Source: Wuchereria bancrofti
Lineage: Eukaryota > Nematoda > Chromadorea > Rhabditida > Onchocercidae
Assembly (NCBI GenBank): GCA_005281725.1
Contig: SSBO01000009.1
Coordinates: forward strand, 8,060,303-8,124,302
Length of the DNA: 64,000 bases
Direction: 5' to 3'
Of the stretch, positions 23,891-36,927 are shown one piece after another; the stretch's first letter is position 1; the number at the start of each line of letters is the position of its first letter. The notes under the pieces are model-generated. The model made no database searches. It was not told the DNA's origin and worked only from the letters and a program-made list of their open reading frames with translations. Both the position numbers and the translations under genes were made by a program.

Positions 23891-26502
23891 TCAAGAATAG
23901 AGAAGATCAATGATGCGACGTCGACGATGCTTGCGTCTGGCAGTTAAAGGACGACTTAGAAAGAAGTGACAGTTACGAAGAATTTGAAATTTCCAATCAA
24001 TGGAAGTTTCCAAAGCGTAATGTTTTGCAAATTCATCATATTGCTGCATAAATGGGAATAATTCACGGCTACTAAGACGTGGTGTCTTTTCCGTGAGAAA
24101 TGACGCAGTTAATGATAATTTGTAAAGATCACTTGGTTTTAAATTCATATTTACAGCTAAGTGATAATATTCATCTGATAAATTACAACCCAATAATCCA
24201 GAATATCCTGTCTGTAAATTTTGATAATAATATTACCCATAATTTAAAAACAGAACTTAATTTAGCTATGATTTCTGGATTATAACTTTAATAAAATATA
24301 TTTTGATTAATTCAACATTGTACAAATAATAACTTACAGTAGGAATTATAGGATATTCCATTGAATAGAGATAATAAAAATGATTTCGCCAAAGTGGTTC
24401 CTTATCACTGGGACAAGAGAGCCGATTAGCTGTGTAACAAAATTCTATAATAAATATTCAATGTAATAAATGTATAAACGTTTTGAAATATTTGACATAT
24501 TTCAAAATTTATTAATTTATTCTTTTTAAAAAGTCTTTTTTTCCTCTCTTAAATATTTTTTTCTGTTTTTATATAAAAAACTAATTAGAGTTACAAAAAA
24601 TAATCATTTTTTGATTAATCTCTTTCAAATAACATACCTATAGGTAATTTTGTTGATATTAAACGATCAGTTAATATGCGCTGATCAATTTTATTTTGAT
24701 TTTTGTTAAAAGTACTTAAAATTTCTGCATTGCTCAATCGATCAGGGCGACATAATAAAATATCATATAATTGATCGACACTGTTATTAATCTGAAATGA
24801 ATTTTTTGACACACTTCCATATGTTTAAATTAAAAATATCAAAGATTTAAAATTACTTCTGCATTGTCATTCTAAAGAATTTTTTTTTGGATAAATGAAT
24901 AGAATTAAAAATTAACTTTTTTTTCAACTTCTGTTGTTGGCAACATGAGAAAATAAATTAAACATAGAAATGTCAAAATCATAATTATCAAATTCATTGA
25001 TGTGTGAAATGTTTATGACATATTTTTCCGCAAAAGATCATAAACCAATTAATTTTTATTCATATTTCTAATTGACAATGCTTTTTTTAAAATTTTTTTT
25101 TTTTGAAAATTTTGAAATCTAATCATTTTATAAATTGTTTGATGTTCAAAAAAAAGAAGGAATCATTGGTATGGAAAAACTATACATCACATTTAAATTT
25201 AAATCTAAAAATATTTAATTAAAAAACCACTTGTCTTAACCTTTAACATTTACCATTTTTCACTCACGAAATGATGAAATATTTTCTTTTTCATTAAAAT
25301 TGATGATATTCAGCATAAAATGTTGGAAGTAGTCTAATTAATATTAGATTTAGGCTTGTTTTATCAAGTAGTTTTAAGTTTAGTTATGTAAAAACATATT
25401 TAATTTATCTTATCACAAGCAGAAGAAAAAAAGCTTGAAATGACAATATAATATAACCTTAGCTAGATTAAAAACAATAATTAATTGCGATTCTCGTCGA
25501 ATATGATCAATTATTTTCTGCAATTGATCCATGCTAATTTTATTTGAATCACTAAAAGCTATCTCCAAACCATGTATGATATCACTGTCAGGTAAATTTC
25601 GAGATCTATAAGTCTTTCCTGAAAATGATTTAATAATTTCTGAATTATTGAAAAGAAGTAGAAAGTAAAAGTAATATTGAATTTATTCAATGCCTTCCAT
25701 TACGATTTCTAATAATAAATAACTGAGCAATAACGGAAAAATTAGATGTATCCGATCATTTACTAAAATACTTTTCATTTAGCTAAACAAAGCTATTTGA
25801 GCCTTTTTAGCAGAAGTTATTGTTGAAATATTTCATTTACATTATCATTTCAAGATTATTTCAATTTCTTGACATACTTACTTAATTCTTCGCTTACTTA
25901 AAGTTTTCTTTTTCGTGATTTATTGCTTTGTTTATTATAATTGTAAAAATATAACATTGTAATAACCAAGAAAAAAGAAAAACTTGCTAATTAGTACTGA
26001 TAAAATGCGACGAAAAAAAGATTTAATTAGTTTCTCACCAAGTATCATAACTAAATCAACGATTTCGTTAATTACTTCAATTGGATTTTCTAGTTCGACA
26101 ATTATTAAAATTTTAATAGTCATATAACGACGTGTATCTCTTGCGACTACGATTGCTTGGATCATTTTTCGCAGAAATGTTTCTGGCGATAATTCATTGC
26201 TCACACATGGCTTCACGCGAAATTCCAGATAAAAAACATTATCAGCATGATAACGATCGACAATATCACTCGTTATCTAAAACTACACTATTCTTTTCCC
26301 ATTTCTTTTTTTTTTTTGCAAATGAAAATTCATAGAAATTTAGATTCAGAAATTCTTTTTTACTCTTTTTTTTTAAAAAAAAAACGAGTATTTATTTTAA
26401 TTTGCGAGAAATTTGTTGCATCTCTTTCAAATCCCATTTTAAATGTGTTCTTATTTGATTAATTAATTAGTAATCACAATGACAATAATAATAATAATAA
26501 TA

Positions 26503-26536
<34 letters not shown>

Positions 26537-27637
26537 GTACGGTATGATAACGCAAAGAAATTAAAATGAATTATCCACCGTAAATACATCTTCTTGCAAT
26601 AAAATCATTTCGCGTACCACCGACATTGATCGTAATGCCCTATTAAAAATAAATTTGTGATTAAAAACTTTATGAGAATTGTTATTTATTTTAAAACTAT
26701 TAATCATATAATCAATTCTTACAAATGTTTGATCTAAAATTAGCCTTGATCGTATGATAGTGATTAGTATGATTAAGATTACAATTAATACATACAAAAA
26801 AAAAAAAAAACGTCACTGAGATTTCTTTTTTCCGAAAAAATCTTTTTTTAAATTTAGTATAACTCCGTTTCATTGAATTCGTCAACAATAGTATCACAGT
26901 TAGACCTTTTTCATAAAGATATTACCTATGATATACTACATTAGCCATTTCTTCTTATCATTAAAAGTATAAATGATTTATTATTAATGATCATATTACT
27001 AGCATGTTTATATGATTTACTTAAATGATTAATTAATACCTATAGTCTTGCATACAGGTATGAATTAAATTATTTTTATTACAAACATACTTACTCCTTC
27101 ATATTTCTTGGCTCGCCATATGCCCAAAGTAACTTTCGTTGCTCAGTTGTTAATTCAGGCCCACCTGATTTTCGCCGGTGTTCTTCCAATATACTCAGCG
27201 TTGACTTTTTAATGCAAGCTTCCCAGCGTATATTGAATTCCTAGAATGCATTATGACTGGTTGAGATTAAATTAAGTACGATTAAGAAACATTAATTAAC
27301 CATAATTAAATAAGAAGCTAATTAAGTTATGATTAGTTAGAAAAAACGTATGCAGAAATTTCATCGGTTATTAATAAAATTTTCGACATTTATTCAAAAC
27401 TTGAATGAATTTAAAAAAATGAAACAAAAATGATTGCTTCGATTCTTTATGCACTTCAGGTTAATTTGACACTCATCAATTTTTTTTTTAGATTTTTAAA
27501 ATTTTAGAAAGTCTTTTTTAGCTAAAATTCTACAACTTTCTTCAGATTAGATATAAGATTTTAATTTTTTATAAAATGAGCTGAAAAGTACTCACACATT
27601 TAGGCAATTTTTTACAGAATAATTTCAAATCGAGCAT
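23891..27637 (-). CDS. ADAL: ADAL-family deaminase homologue lacking all active-site motifs
   Basis: Eight minus-strand exons: 27637-27596, 27240-27095, 26639-26579, 26276-26039, 25618-25458, 24791-24638, 24444-24338 and 24211-23891. They join in phase to 409 residues. The frame aligns along its length with ADAL (N6-methyl-AMP deaminase, a metal-dependent TIM-barrel amidohydrolase). Matching landmarks are LFCKKLPK at the start, ADNVFYLEFR (about 94-103), GLEIAFSD, LLCRPDRL and LGCNLSDEYYHLA near the end. The family motifs are replaced: VELHAH is CEFNIR (14-19), HLSE is FNLA (212-215), IGHG is LSNA (235-238) and TDD is TGY (304-306). Zn ligands, catalytic Glu and catalytic His are therefore all missing, and deaminase activity is not expected. 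The C-terminus is longer than human ADAL (about 355) and ends in a basic stretch (TARRKHRRRR). No frameshift or internal stop was found. Exon 3 uses a weak donor (ACG then GTGGAT) chosen by homology. Confidence 0.86.
26483..26536. repeat. (AAT)n microsatellite inside an ADAL-like intron
   Basis: About 17 AAT units with one GATAGT interruption, in the intron between exons 3 and 4 of the ADAL-like gene. Confidence 0.95.
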
Positions 27638-30177
27638 TTTTACTATTTTCTCTCACTTTTTCTAATAACCTAAAATAGTTATATCATTATTTCATTTTTC
27701 AATTAATTCCAAAAAGAAAAAAAAAAACTTTTCAGAACTATTTAAAATACAGAAGAAGAAGGAAATGTAATAATTAAGAAACTATTTTGATTAGAGTGTT
27801 AATTGGATTAAGCATAGCAAAAATGGAAGGGAAAGTGAAAAATTAAACTGTATTGATAGTAAAAAGATTTCGAAATACTTTTAATCTAAATAATTAAAAT
27901 TAGAAATGATTTTTTTTAAAAGAAATCCATTTTCCTACACCTACAACTAAGTACTAAATACAATAAAACAAAAAGTGATACCACTGAAAAATATTTCCTA
28001 CCTTTGTACCGCCAAAGAATCCTTCTACAACCGATCTACCAATCTTATTATTATCCAACCTAAAGAAAACAAAAAAGGAAAAAAGAAATTAATTTTTTTT
28101 AGCAATAAAATTTTTTAAATACCAAACACTGATAAACTCTATGATAAGCGTTATTATCAATGTTTTAACAAAAAAAAGATTATATAGCAGAAGTTTTATT
28201 TAAAGATAACAGTTTCTCTATGTTATTTGCGCTTGATAGTAAATCTTAACGCAAAACTGATACTGCAAAGTCTAAACCAGGCTTAATATTGGAAAGCCTA
28301 AACTAAGTTTGATATTGCAAAGTTTAAACCAAATTTTGTACTGTAAAACTTAGATCAAAATTGATATTGTGAAGCCTAGACTAAGCTTAATAAAATCAAA
28401 TGAAATTATGGAAATAACATAATGTTATAATTTGTCGTATTTTAATTAAAACGGTGAGAAAAGTAATATGAAATATAAATTGTAAATGAACTGTGTTATC
28501 AAGCCTTTTGCGTTAAATTTTGATAACTTTAATTTATCAATAAAATCAGTAATAAAACAACTAATCAATACTCATGATAATAGCTATTATATTTTCTACT
28601 GAAAGTATGGCATAATCCGTGAAATAACCTCTAAGAGATCTTTAAAAATTATGATTTAATATCTAACAGAGTAATGAAAGATTAAATTTCTTTATTTACT
28701 TTAAAAATTACTCTCAAAAAAAAAGCTACCATACTACACTTTTCATTTGTTTTGTAATTTGATCTTTTTTCTTTCAAATTCTAATTTTATTCTCATAATT
28801 TGAATTCGCAAATGAATATTTTACAGTCTTTTTTTTTGCTTATTTAAAATTAATTAATCAATTAGAAATCATATTTTGCGGTTCATTTTTTTCATCTTTT
28901 TTCTTTTAAATTTAAATTTTATTGTAAAAAAGCGATTGCAGTGACTATAAAATTTTGCGCTACCTTACGGACTTCCGTTATTAGCAAAACGTCAAAACAT
29001 AGCGAATTCATCCAAAATTATAAAACGAAAAGATTGCCATAAAACAGAATGCTTAATTTATATTTAATTCCACTTCATATTAATATTTTTCTTTCATTAT
29101 TTTCAAATAAATTCTTTATTTATCGAAGCATTTTGGTTTCAGTTTTAAACGAGCAAAAACAATGATAAAAATAGCAACTGATAAAATGATCATTTTGCTA
29201 TGTATGTTATAAAGGACAAATATGATAAGAATAACACTGCTCAAAATTAAATAATTTTTTGCAATCAATTGAGAATTAAAATTATTACTTTTATTTTCTT
29301 CAGATTTTATACATCCATCAATATCACAGAGCAAAATTTCAAAACAAAAAACAAAGAATAATTAAATCTGAATATAATACATTCATTTCAATTCAGTGCG
29401 ATATCTCAATAAAATAAATCAATAGTGAAATTGGTAATAATAATTACGAAATGAATGATAAGCAATGGGACAGTAAACCAATTAAAATATAATTTAAATT
29501 TACTAATAAGAAATAATTTGAATCGAAACTAAAATATAATTTAAATTTGGAAATGAAATTGAGAATACGACAGAGTTAAAAGCTCAAATATATATTTAAA
29601 ATTTACGAAATTCTTTTCTTTTTCAATTTTTCTTAGCGAACACTTACAAATAGTTATGAAATTTTTCTTTCCTTTTTTCTTTTTATTGACAAAAAAAAGG
29701 AAACTTTAGAAAATTTTGTTGCTTGAAGTAATTGGAAATTTATTGAACTAATTTTAGTTTATTATTAAAGCGAAAAATTCCTCCAAGTTCAGTTTAATTA
29801 ATTAAATTTCCGACAACAAATATTGGCCAACTTAATTAATTAGTAATAGTAGAAGATTTATTCGTTCACTTATCCCTTTTATAAAAATATGGAACATTTT
29901 TCAACCATTTGTTAATTTTTTATAGCTTAATTATCATCGATGAAACGAAGTTTTTTTTTCTATACCTTTAAATCAATTAATAGCCACTTTTTTCTCTCTT
30001 TTTCTCTTTCTCTCTCTCGCCTTATCTATCATGCATCATTAACAGATGATAATGACCAGTGGTCAACTTATTCCTTCTCCCCTTCCATTCCTTTCACATT
30101 CCATCTTAAATTACCACTTCTGCTCCCCAAATCTCATTCATATCTGCCTTCCTCATTTTGCAACAATTCATGTAATA

Positions 30178-30704
30178 TCATTTCATTCCTTCCCTCATTC
30201 CTTCACTCTTTCCTTCACTCTTTTCTTCATTCCTTCTTCATTCCTTCCCTCATTCCTTCACTCTTTCCTTCATTCCTTCCCTCATTCCTTCACTCTTTCC
30301 TTCACTCCTTCTTCATTCCTTCCCTCATTCCTTCACTCTTTCCTTCATTCCTTCTTCATTCCTTCCCTCATTCCTTCACTCTTTCCTTCATTCCTTCCCT
30401 CATTCCTTCACTCTTTCCTTCATTCCTTCTTCATTCCTTCCCTCATTCCTTCACTCTTTCCTTCATTCCTTCCCTCATTCCTTCACTCTTTCCTTCATTC
30501 CTTCTTCATTCCTTCCCTCATTCCTTCACTCTTTCCTTCATTCCTTCCCTCATTCCTTCACTCTTTCCTTCATTCCTTCTTCATTCCTTCCCTCATTCCT
30601 TCACTCTTTCCTTCATTCCTTCTTCATTCCTTCACTCTTTCCTTCATTCCTTCACTCTTCCCCTCATTTCTTCATTCCTTCATTCCTCCCTGCATTCCTT
30701 TCAT
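30178..30704. repeat. CATTCCTT-based minisatellite with 75-bp higher-order unit
   Basis: Built from short blocks CATTCCTTC, CCTCATTC and CACTCTTTCCTT. In the centre a 43-bp version (with an extra CATTCCTTCTT block) alternates with a 32-bp version, giving a 75-bp higher-order period repeated several times. The period is divisible by three, so long Ser/Phe/Pro/His-rich open frames run through it; these are not genes. One strand is almost entirely pyrimidine apart from the A in each CATT or CACT. Confidence 0.93.
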
Positions 30705-30939
30705 TCTATCCTCCGGCAATCTTTAATCACTCCATTTAAAAAATTTCCTTCTATTTCTAGTACTATCTGTTTATGTCTGACTCTCTCTCCACCTTTATGC
30801 CCATATGTCTGTCTGTCTGTCTATCTATCTATGTGTATTTAAATTGCGCATTTCAAAAAAGTAGAGGGAACTACTAGAGGTCAGTACGACATGATTTACC
30901 TCCCTGTTATGCTAATTTCTCGTTTAAATGAATTCCAGC

Positions 30940-31000
30940 GGTAAACACACACATACACATACGTACACAAACAGACACATACACAGACATACACAGACAG
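30940..31000. repeat. Impure (CA)n tract
   Basis: CACACATACACA-type repeat with T and G interruptions. Confidence 0.85.
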
Positions 31001-31485
31001 TTCCCTCCCATCTTTAGCACATAAACGCTCAGCGCACAATGTCGCGTCACGTTTTACGCACAGTGGTTCCTATTCCTTTAGTGCGTTTAGTTTTTCCTTT
31101 ACTTGAACCACAGAATTCCACTTCTTTCCATCATTTTGAAAATATATTATTACTTCAATAATGCCAAATGCGCCCCACATTCATTAATTTCTCTCTTTTT
31201 TCTACAATATGCGCTTCGTTTCAATATCTTTTATCTTTAATCGGAATAAATTCAATCATATAACTAAATGACAGTATGAAAGAAAAATATTAGTTGTAAA
31301 AATTTTTTTTCAATTTCACAAGCATTCAATTTTAATTTCTTTTTTCTTCACTATCAATGAATACTTAATTATTGTGAACTGATAATGATATATTGATCAT
31401 ATCTATGCACACTATACTGATTATTCTCTTGTATTATCAATACCGATCAAAACAATATGATTGATTCTTATTCCTTCTTCTTTGT

Positions 31486-31515
31486 CTCTCTCCCTCTCTC
31501 TCTCTCTCTCTCTCC
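31486..31515. repeat. (CT)n microsatellite
   Basis: TCTCTCTC tract with two CCC interruptions. Confidence 0.9.
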
Positions 31516-33130
31516 CTGGTAATATGGAGATAGAAGAAAGGAGAGGAAATTTAAATTATTTTATAAGCAATGAATGTTTTAAATTCTTAAGTTTAAGCAT
31601 AAGATTAATTAAATGACAAATATCAATTTTCCATTAATATGCAAATCAAAGCGTTCATATTTGAGTACACAAAAAAGTATTTTTTTTTCTTTTTTCTTGT
31701 TTGCTTTCTTTTGCTCGGAATTCTTTTACTATCATTTCTGCTTCTCTCATTTATCATTCTTTTCCTTTTTTTTAAACTATTATCATATTTGGTAGAGAAG
31801 CACTGTTATTAATTAATTCTCAATAAAGCATAAAATTTTCATTAATAATTCAATATAATTTATTGCTTTAGAAAAATCTCAAATTAAGAAGTTCTCTCGT
31901 ATCAGAGGAATTGTCATAGTGATTGAATGTTAAATGAAATCTTAACAGAATTGATTTATGCTTTCTTATCACAAAAAAAAAAGGTAGCGATGGAGCTATG
32001 TCCCTCTCATATACATTTTTTATACATAAAATATTCCGTTCATGTTTTAGACACAAATATTTCTTTCATTTTTTTTCCATTTCAAAAAAAAAGAAAAAGG
32101 AATTCAAGGTCATTCAGTTTTCTATTTGATAAAAGCTTGCTCGTTGTCATCTTCTCATATTTCCACAATTTATTAATTTAAATTACAGATCAACTACCAC
32201 ATTAGTGCACTTTTACTAAATTTTAATGTTTTATTTAAAGTTTAGAAAATTGTCAACAAATTGAAAGTATTACTTTACATATACTTTTGCGTTGAATTCT
32301 TTGTTTCTAAAAAATTGAAATTTGAAATTATCTTTCTTTTTTTTGATTATTATAAATAGAAGTATCTAATATCCGATTGTCACCATGTGCCAACCAGTGA
32401 ATATTCAGATTTTTGCAAAAAGCTACCGAAGAGATGCAAATTTTCTCTTTCTAATTCGTGTAATGTGAAAATTGCGCCTTTGCAATATTTTATTTGGAAT
32501 AAAACAGTTAATTAATATTTTAAAAAGTATAATTACCGGTGGAAATCAAATATTGCATAGAAAAATACACAAAAATGATGTTAAAGAGAACTCATTAACT
32601 TAATTTTTTTTCTAAAACAAGTTTGATACATATTTTTTCTAGTTTTTTTTCTTCCTGTTTATACTTTCCCGAAATAAAAGCATTCAAAAAATTGTACATA
32701 ATTTTCTAGATTATATTTATTATATTTAATCAATAAATGAGTACATATATCAAATTCGATTGATAAGTGGAAGAAGTGAAATTATGAATTTATAGTTTGA
32801 AATTGCAATTTGAATTTAAAAAAAAAATGTTTTGCACGGAGGCTAACTTTGAAATTGTCTAAAATTATTATAATTCATTGGAACGTTACAATTATTCATT
32901 AAATTTAAACATAAAAATGCATGAATAAATCTGCTTAATAAATTCTTCCTTCTTTTCCCTTCCCATACATATGTTTATACTTTCATATAATCATATCAAT
33001 TACCTGTGATGCCATCATTTTCATATATTGAAATTTACATTTTTAAAATGCCAATATATGATGGTGAAATAAGAGGACATGATAAAGGATAAATGATGAT
33101 AAAATGATATGATTATATCAATTGTATATG

Positions 33131-33184
33131 AGGAAAGGGGAGAGAGAGAGAGAGAGGGAAGGATGAGAAGAGAGAAGGAGAGAA
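33131..33184. repeat. (GA)n-rich purine tract
   Basis: GAGAGAGAGAGAG core within a longer AG-rich stretch. Confidence 0.85.
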
Positions 33185-34652
33185 GTATTATGATGATAAA
33201 ATGATTAATAGTTTTAAATTCTCTTTTTAATAGTTTTAAATTCTCTTTCTTTCTCTTCTCTATTTCCTTCTTTCTTTTTATATACTTTATTTGAACTTTT
33301 TCCTCTATTATCTATGAGTCATTTCTTAAACTTTGCAATATTAATTTAACAAATTATTTCATTTTAAATATTTAAAAGAATGCTTCCATCATTAATTAAT
33401 CATTATCTCATTGATTAATCTATCATTTGCAAGAAATTCTTAGGAGAGATAGGAAGAGAGAGGGAGAGAGGGAAAAAAATCAAATCCTCCAATTTTCTAC
33501 AACTTTTAGCATTTTAATCTTTGTATATTTTACACATTTCTAAAAATCTTCATTTCATATTTTGAATTATATTCGCTTGTCATTTTATCTTTTTAATGAA
33601 TTGATTTAATCAATGCTCATTGTTTTTTTTTTTGTATCATAATTTTATCAACATATTTCAACATTACATTTAAATAATTCATTAAATTCGTTGAAAAAAA
33701 AGGAAGAAGATGAAATTATTTTATCAGTTATGTCTTTTTAAGATATTACTGTTCTTTTCCTTAAACGAAAATGATATCAAGCAATTTTGAAAAATAACAA
33801 ATACGTAATAATTAATTAATTTGATTTATGTGTTTAGAATTCTAGCATTAACAAATTTAAGAAATGAAAAATTGACATTTTGATAAGCATTTCCTCTAAT
33901 ATATTCGTTTTCTCCTTCTCTCTTTTTTAACCTTTAAAGTATAACAGTAAAAATTTTGTTCTTAAGCAAATTTTTATTGACTTTCTCTTTTTTTTTCTGT
34001 CAACAAAAATCTATTAAAAGCTAACGATGAAATATCATTGATTTTTCATTAAATAAGAAAAAAAGCTCACTTTTTCAATAATTTTTTTTTCTTCCTTTTT
34101 AATCATTTCTTTCTTTTTAATTTGTAATTTCAATAAATTGAGTTTGAATTAAAAGATAATTTTATGATAATGGTAAAAGTGAGAAAAAGATGGCACTACT
34201 AGTAGTAAAAATTATCATAAAATAAGCTTACAGCTTACATTTGCACATTGCTTAAACTTTTTCTGTTTTAATTAAAAGCGCTCAAATCGTATTCCACTGA
34301 TTATAACGATATTTTAGCATTTTGATGCTTCTCTCATTGTTTAATGATTGAATTTATAGTTTTTCTTTTCTTTTTCTCCAGCAATACAATGTAAAATCTG
34401 TCTAAATAACTTCGAAATTTCATTTTTTTTTTTTTTTTTTAAGGAAAAATTTCATTTTGAAAACAATTTTTTTCTTTTTTTTTCACTTACAAAAAATGCA
34501 CACATTTTTTTTTTGTGATTGTTGTGTTCAAAAATTTTTTCTTTTTTTTTGCAATATTTGCATTCAACTATATTTCACTCGCAACGACTCACATTTTATT
34601 GTAAATTATAGTGTACAATTTTTTGAATTTGAATTTAAATCTAGTGAAAGAG

Positions 34653-34692
34653 AATGAGGAGAGAAAGGGAGAGAGAGGGAGAGAGAGAGGAG
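34653..34692. repeat. (GA)n-rich purine tract
   Basis: GAGAGAAAGGGAGAGAGA-type tract. Confidence 0.85.
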
Positions 34693-35280
34693 TACAATGG
34701 ACGTTGGCATAGAGATGAGAAAGACTGAATTGAATTGCATTATTGGATAAGATGCTTAAAATGAGTCATAGAATGTGTCACCCATTCTAGAGAGCGTGTA
34801 TCACCTTATGTGCACTTCTTATTTGAGGATTCATCCTTTTTTCTTTTTTTTTTTTTGCTTCATTTCATTTTATTTCATTCCTCAATTTTGTATTGATTGA
34901 TTGATCTTTTAATCCATTTTCACATTGGAGAAAAATTTTTCGTTAATTATTAATTGTTGCTTTAAATTAATTTGAAAAAATCAATAGAATTAAATTTGAA
35001 TGATATTTGGCGCTACATATGCAACGCCATAAACTAATCAAACGAATGCAATCAGTGCAATTGTTTGGAATGATAAATATTAAATAACCAATTGATTAGA
35101 TTAGTTTTATCATCAAATTAATCGCATTCTTTCTCGTATCAAATATTCATTTTGCTGAACTTAATTTGCATTTCATAGTGGATTCCATTTCACTATTGAA
35201 ATGCAAATGTGTGTATGGTAGAGAGGACAAAATGACAAGAAGGGACAAATGTCTTGCAAGATGTCAAATAGCGTACGAAA

Positions 35281-35300
35281 TCATTCATTCATTCATTCAT
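35281..35300. repeat. (TCAT)n microsatellite
   Basis: Five perfect TCAT units. Confidence 0.9.
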
Positions 35301-35663
35301 ATACCCATGGAATGATGACAGAAAGATTTAATCAAACCGATTTCATTCCATTCATTTTAATGCCATATTTCCAATCATTCCACTATTGATTGGAACATAC
35401 ATTTCTCTTTCTTTTTCTTTTGAACAGTCACTTCGTAACATTTCATCTCATCATGTAATCTGATCTTTTACAAACATTTAGTTAGAGATGTAGTATTTCT
35501 ACGTGACCCTTCATCTTTTCACGTAACCTTATTATTCATAAGCATTTAGTTGAAGGAAATATAACTTCATTATAACCTATGTGAATACTCCGTTTAAATT
35601 TTTTTATTACCTTTTAGAGGAAAACATCTGTGAAAAGACGTATACCGTTCATCATAATTTATG

Positions 35664-35713
35664 ACACACATACACACACATACATACACACACACACACA
35701 CACATACATACAC
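35664..35713. repeat. (CA)n microsatellite
   Basis: CACACATACACA runs with a pure (CA) core of about eight units. Confidence 0.9.
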
Positions 35714-36887
35714 GGCAGACAGACAGAGGCACGTACATACATATACATACTTCCATATGGATATACAGAAATGGGTGCAAAGTGTTTGAAGTATGATTGA
35801 TCGGTTAGGGATGACTGTTATCCTCAATGAAAACCAAACAGTCCTCTCTGAAATGAGGCGCATTCTGCTATTTTTGCGCTTGTGTTGTACTTTTGCAATC
35901 AATTCACCATCCTTTCACTCTTTTCAGTCCAAATTATAATTCTCTATATAAACATTCATGTAACCGTATTAAAACGTAGACACGTATAGTAACGTGTGTA
36001 TACGTGTATGTGTGGTTTGTGTGTTACACGTGAAAAATATGAATAAGAGTAACTGGATGAATAATTATCGAATTTAATCACAAATTCAATAACAATTATA
36101 TGATTTTATAATAGAGAAATCATTTAGGTTAATCAAATAAGTTTCATATATAAATAGTTTATGTCAATATGATTTATTCCTTAATTACTTCTTTTATTAT
36201 AATGCAGTTTATTAAATAAAATTAAAGTTATTTAACTGAACAGAAAAAATGGTTTACTAAATAAATGTTTACCTGTAATATGATTCGTGATGACATTACA
36301 GGTGAACATGTATAGCATATATCTTTTCTCATTATTTAATTGATTAACTAACTAACTAACTTATAAAAGAATAATTTCCATCACAACAATAGTACGCTTT
36401 GTTTAACAAGTTTAAATGAATTACTCTCATTGTTTACTTCTTTCTTAGATACTTTTTCTTCTGTTTAGTTTGATTATCTGATACAAAATGATAATGTTGC
36501 ATATGTGCTAAAAGTTAAAAATTAATTAAAAAAAGGTGGATTTTCATTAAGAATTGTAATATACTTTAATTGTATTAGCAATTTCAGTATTTTAATAAAG
36601 CAGTAAAACTAACCAAAACAATTAATTTCTCCTTTATCATATAAAGAAAAAAGAAGTATCTCATAAATTTCCATTTTTTTTATCTTTTTAGTAAATATTT
36701 TTGCAATGAATATGAAAGTACTGTTTAAATTAAAGGATGGAAAAAATATCAGATCAATAAACTGTTTCTGTAATAATCAGAAGAATGACATGACTTATAA
36801 TCAAATATGACATTCTTTTTATCACACCATTTTATCATTTCGCCCAAAGATTATTGATAAGTACGATAGTACGATGTTAATGTAATA

Positions 36888-36927
36888 ATAGTAGTAGTAG
36901 TAGTAGCAATTGTTGTTGTTGTTGTAG
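36888..36927. repeat. (TAG)n / (TTG)n compound microsatellite
   Basis: Six TAG units, a short junction CAA, then about five TTG units. Confidence 0.85.

Noticed and set aside
26579..26639. Possible stop of the ADAL-like gene 15 bases after exon 3
   Set aside because: Reading through the GTGGAT donor gives an early TAA, but splicing there to 26276 continues the family alignment (EDVFT to ITSDIVDRYHADN) in phase.
29116..29334. Minus-strand 72-codon frame with two hydrophobic segments
   Set aside because: It starts with TTG, has no nearby acceptor or ATG, and its Ile/Leu/Phe content matches translated AT-rich DNA.
29940..30842. 300- and 226-codon plus-strand frames rich in Ser, Phe, Pro and His
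   Set aside because: Both overlap in different frames across the CATTCCTT minisatellite, whose period is divisible by three; no conserved protein sequence.
35594..35902. Minus-strand frame with Val/Cys runs
   Set aside because: The Val/Cys run is the CA microsatellite translated; no conserved flanks.
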